This document shows positions 62,578 through 64,000 of a DNA stretch of 64,000 nt, in pieces. Both the position numbers and the translations under genes were made by a program. Where the stretch lies: positions 1 to 64,000 of the forward strand of contig NZ_RJTM01000026.1 of NCBI RefSeq assembly GCF_003725735.1. Reading direction: 5' to 3'. The DNA is from Sinomicrobium pectinilyticum. GTDB lineage: Bacteria; Bacteroidota; Bacteroidia; Flavobacteriales; Flavobacteriaceae. The notes under the pieces were generated by a model. That model had not been told where the DNA came from. It did no database searches and saw only the letters and a list, made by a program, of their open reading frames with translations. The stretch's first letter is position 1. Each line of letters starts with the position of its first letter.

Positions 62578-64000
62578 TCATGGGCTTGCCCCGAGGTTCT
62601 TGATTTCCTGTACCTGAAAAAGATAAATACACGCACTTTCGGCCGGGACATTAACGGTATGATCGCTTAACCGGACCTCTTTTTCCGAAATATAGATATT
62701 ATTCTTATAGTCTTCGGTGTTATAGACCATATCTCCCTTTCCACCCAGACGGATCTGTTTTCCTTTTTCCGGTAGTTTTAATGTTTCCGGTTTTATTTTC
62801 AAAGGATATTCCTGTCCGGTGGCATTTATCACCGATATACTGAGTGTTTTTCCATCTTCCGACAAGGTAGCGGCTACATCCAGGGGTTCCGGCGCCCCGC
62901 TTACGGACACGGGATGAGTACCAAAATATTTTCTGTACATCTTTAAAGCCAGTCCTGTTCCTTCCATCCAGGAATCCGTTTTCGTGGTTTTGATAGCCCC
63001 TATAACATTTACGGTTTGCGCATAATTGGCCATATAATAGATATCGGACTGCCTGGAAAATTCATTAAAACCGGCAGCTATTCCCAATGCATCGCGCAGA
63101 AAATAACGGGTACCGAGCAATCCGAAAACATGGGGGCCATACCAATAGTTCCATTCATCCAATGCTATTTTTATGTCTCTGCCTTTGAGCTGAGGGATCT
63201 CCTCCCGGCAACGACGGTGTTCTTCGGCTATTTCGCGTATGGCATCGGGAATCTGTCTGACATGGGTCAGCAATCCCCCGGCATGCCAGTCCTGGCGATA
63301 AAAATGCTCGCTGATATAGGTCATGCTGTCACTACAGTTCTCATACATCATATCGTTCCATTTACCCGGGAAACCCACGGCTATAAGTTCGATATCCGGG
63401 TCAGTGTTCCACATGGCCCCGGCTACTTCATTATGCTTTTTTACATACGCTTCTACCGGCATGTGCCCCAACTGCCAGTCGCCGAACATTTCATTACCCA
63501 CGGCCCATAACTTTACATCATAAGGTTCGGGATGTCCGTTCTCAGCGCGTAATTTGCCCATGGCGGTCAACGTATCCCCGTTAAAATAGGTAACTTCTTC
63601 CACCGCCATTGCTGCTGTGCCCAGTCCCGTATTAACGGCAACATTAGCTTCGGCTCCCAACATACTGCACAACTCCATAAATTCGTGTGCGCCGACATCA
63701 TTGTATTCTAACCCTTTCCAGGCCCTTTCGTATTTTGTAGGGCGCGTATCGGGATCGCCGATACCATCTTTCCAATCGTACCCGGAAACAAAATTTCCTC
63801 CCGGCCAACGGTAAACGGGAGCATCGAGTTGTTTCATCAGTTCCAGTACATCCGGACGAAACCCCCGGACATGATCGTCGGGCATCAGGGATACGGCGGC
63901 AAGAGTAACTTTATCATTACCGTAAAAAGCAATGCTCAGTTTTCCTTGTTCGGTATCTGATTTTGCCATGACCTCGAAAGGGATCTTTACAAAACCATGT
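62578..64000 (-). CDS. Alpha-L-arabinofuranosidase, GH51 (N-terminus beyond the window)
   Basis: The frame is open through the right edge, so the N-terminus is missing; at least 473 residues are visible. GH51 features: 'VYRWPGGNFVSGYDWKDGIG' and 'LWAVGNEMFGDW' with the acid/base Glu, then 'YISEHFYRQDW' and 'IKIALDEWNYWYGPH' with the nucleophile Glu. The C-terminal beta-sandwich ends 'ESACIYLFQVQEI'. It cleaves terminal alpha-L-arabinofuranosyl residues from arabinan or arabinoxylan. It is first of the pair with the DUF5695-like gene, suggesting a small arabinose-polymer operon. A signal peptide cannot be judged. Confidence 0.9.
   Translation of the reverse strand, partial: HGFVKIPFEVMAKSDTEQGKLSIAFYGNDKVTLAAVSLMPDDHVRGFRPDVLELMKQLDAPVYRWPGGNFVSGYDWKDGIGDPDTRPTKYERAWKGLEYNDVGAHEFMELCSMLGAEANVAVNTGLGTAAMAVEEVTYFNGDTLTAMGKLRAENGHPEPYDVKLWAVGNEMFGDWQLGHMPVEAYVKKHNEVAGAMWNTDPDIELIAVGFPGKWNDMMYENCSDSMTYISEHFYRQDWHAGGLLTHVRQIPDAIREIAEEHRRCREEIPQLKGRDIKIALDEWNYWYGPHVFGLLGTRYFLRDALGIAAGFNEFSRQSDIYYMANYAQTVNVIGAIKTTKTDSWMEGTGLALKMYRKYFGTHPVSVSGAPEPLDVAATLSEDGKTLSISVINATGQEYPLKIKPETLKLPEKGKQIRLGGKGDMVYNTEDYKNNIYISEKEVRLSDHTVNVPAESACIYLFQVQEIKNLGASP

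Noticed and set aside
1-64000. tRNA, rRNA, CRISPR, prophage or intact IS elements
   Set aside because: The intergenic gaps were read for cloverleaf, repeat-spacer and transposase signs; none was convincing. The only repeat structures are the inverted-repeat element at 6153-6294 and the heptamer arrays at 10947-11240.

Overview
The window is a typical stretch of a Bacteroidota chromosome, most likely from a Flavobacteriaceae-type marine or soil bacterium. The evidence is gene content (DUF4249 lipoprotein, YtxJ-type bacilliredoxin, gyrA followed by a TPR gene, fused ThrA, a RimB-RimK-like fusion, Gfo/Idh protein with Tat signal, GH29 and GH51 glycosidases) and promoters of the Bacteroidota type (TAnnTTTG at -7, TTTG or TTG at -33) rather than E. 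coli type. No rRNA, tRNA, CRISPR array, prophage or intact insertion sequence was seen.

Layout, left to right. 1-4.1 kb: end of a DUF4249 lipoprotein, a small ferredoxin-fold-like protein, a SlyD-like FKBP, a D-threonine aldolase/D-serine dehydratase family enzyme, and an ArsR repressor with two SRPBCC (AHSA1) proteins. 4.3-14.3 kb: fatty acid use, with a long-chain acyl-CoA ligase, a secreted alpha-L-fucosidase, and a MarR regulator leading a beta-oxidation operon of the fadN-fadA-fadE kind. A small relic ORF flanked by inverted heptanucleotide arrays sits inside that operon. 14.4-26.9 kb: housekeeping and protein quality control (bacilliredoxin, ClpB, TPR protein, GyrA, ClpC, RimB-RimK fusion, small conserved protein). 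27-36 kb: histidine ammonia-lyase and NAD(P)HX repair enzyme on the minus strand, and on the plus strand a threonine operon (leader peptide, thrA, thrB, a P-loop ATPase, thrC). 36-44.4 kb: large FAD/Fe-S oxidoreductase, two tandem outer-membrane beta-barrel proteins, a formylglycine-generating enzyme lipoprotein, an orphan periplasmic-binding-fold protein, uracil-DNA glycosylase and a Tat-exported oxidoreductase. 44.7-48.9 kb: an AraC regulator divergent from an SDR-MFS-aldo/keto reductase cluster. 49-58.7 kb: a TPR protein, then a minus-strand run of YifB, DUF2891 lipoprotein, Nramp-superfamily transporter, 5-oxoprolinase PxpA-PxpB-PxpC, a 93-residue protein and a HEPN-type protein. 58.9-64 kb: serine acetyltransferase, a DUF5695-like secreted protein and a GH51 arabinofuranosidase cut by the window edge.

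The most interesting points are: (1) inverted 7-nt repeat arrays flanking a decayed four-helix-bundle-like ORF between fadN and fadA; (2) a Thr/Ile-rich leader peptide with an overlapping hairpin before thrA, driven from a promoter whose -7 box is the mirror image of the divergent nnr -7 box; (3) a P-loop ATPase embedded in the threonine operon; (4) an Nramp-like transporter that has lost the canonical metal-ligand residues and lies, coupled to a DUF2891 lipoprotein, in a 5-oxoproline operon; and (5) a degenerate nucleotidyltransferase-HEPN protein next to a small protein that resembles its C-terminal domain. All functional statements rest on reading the sequences and remembered family features. 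No searches were run.
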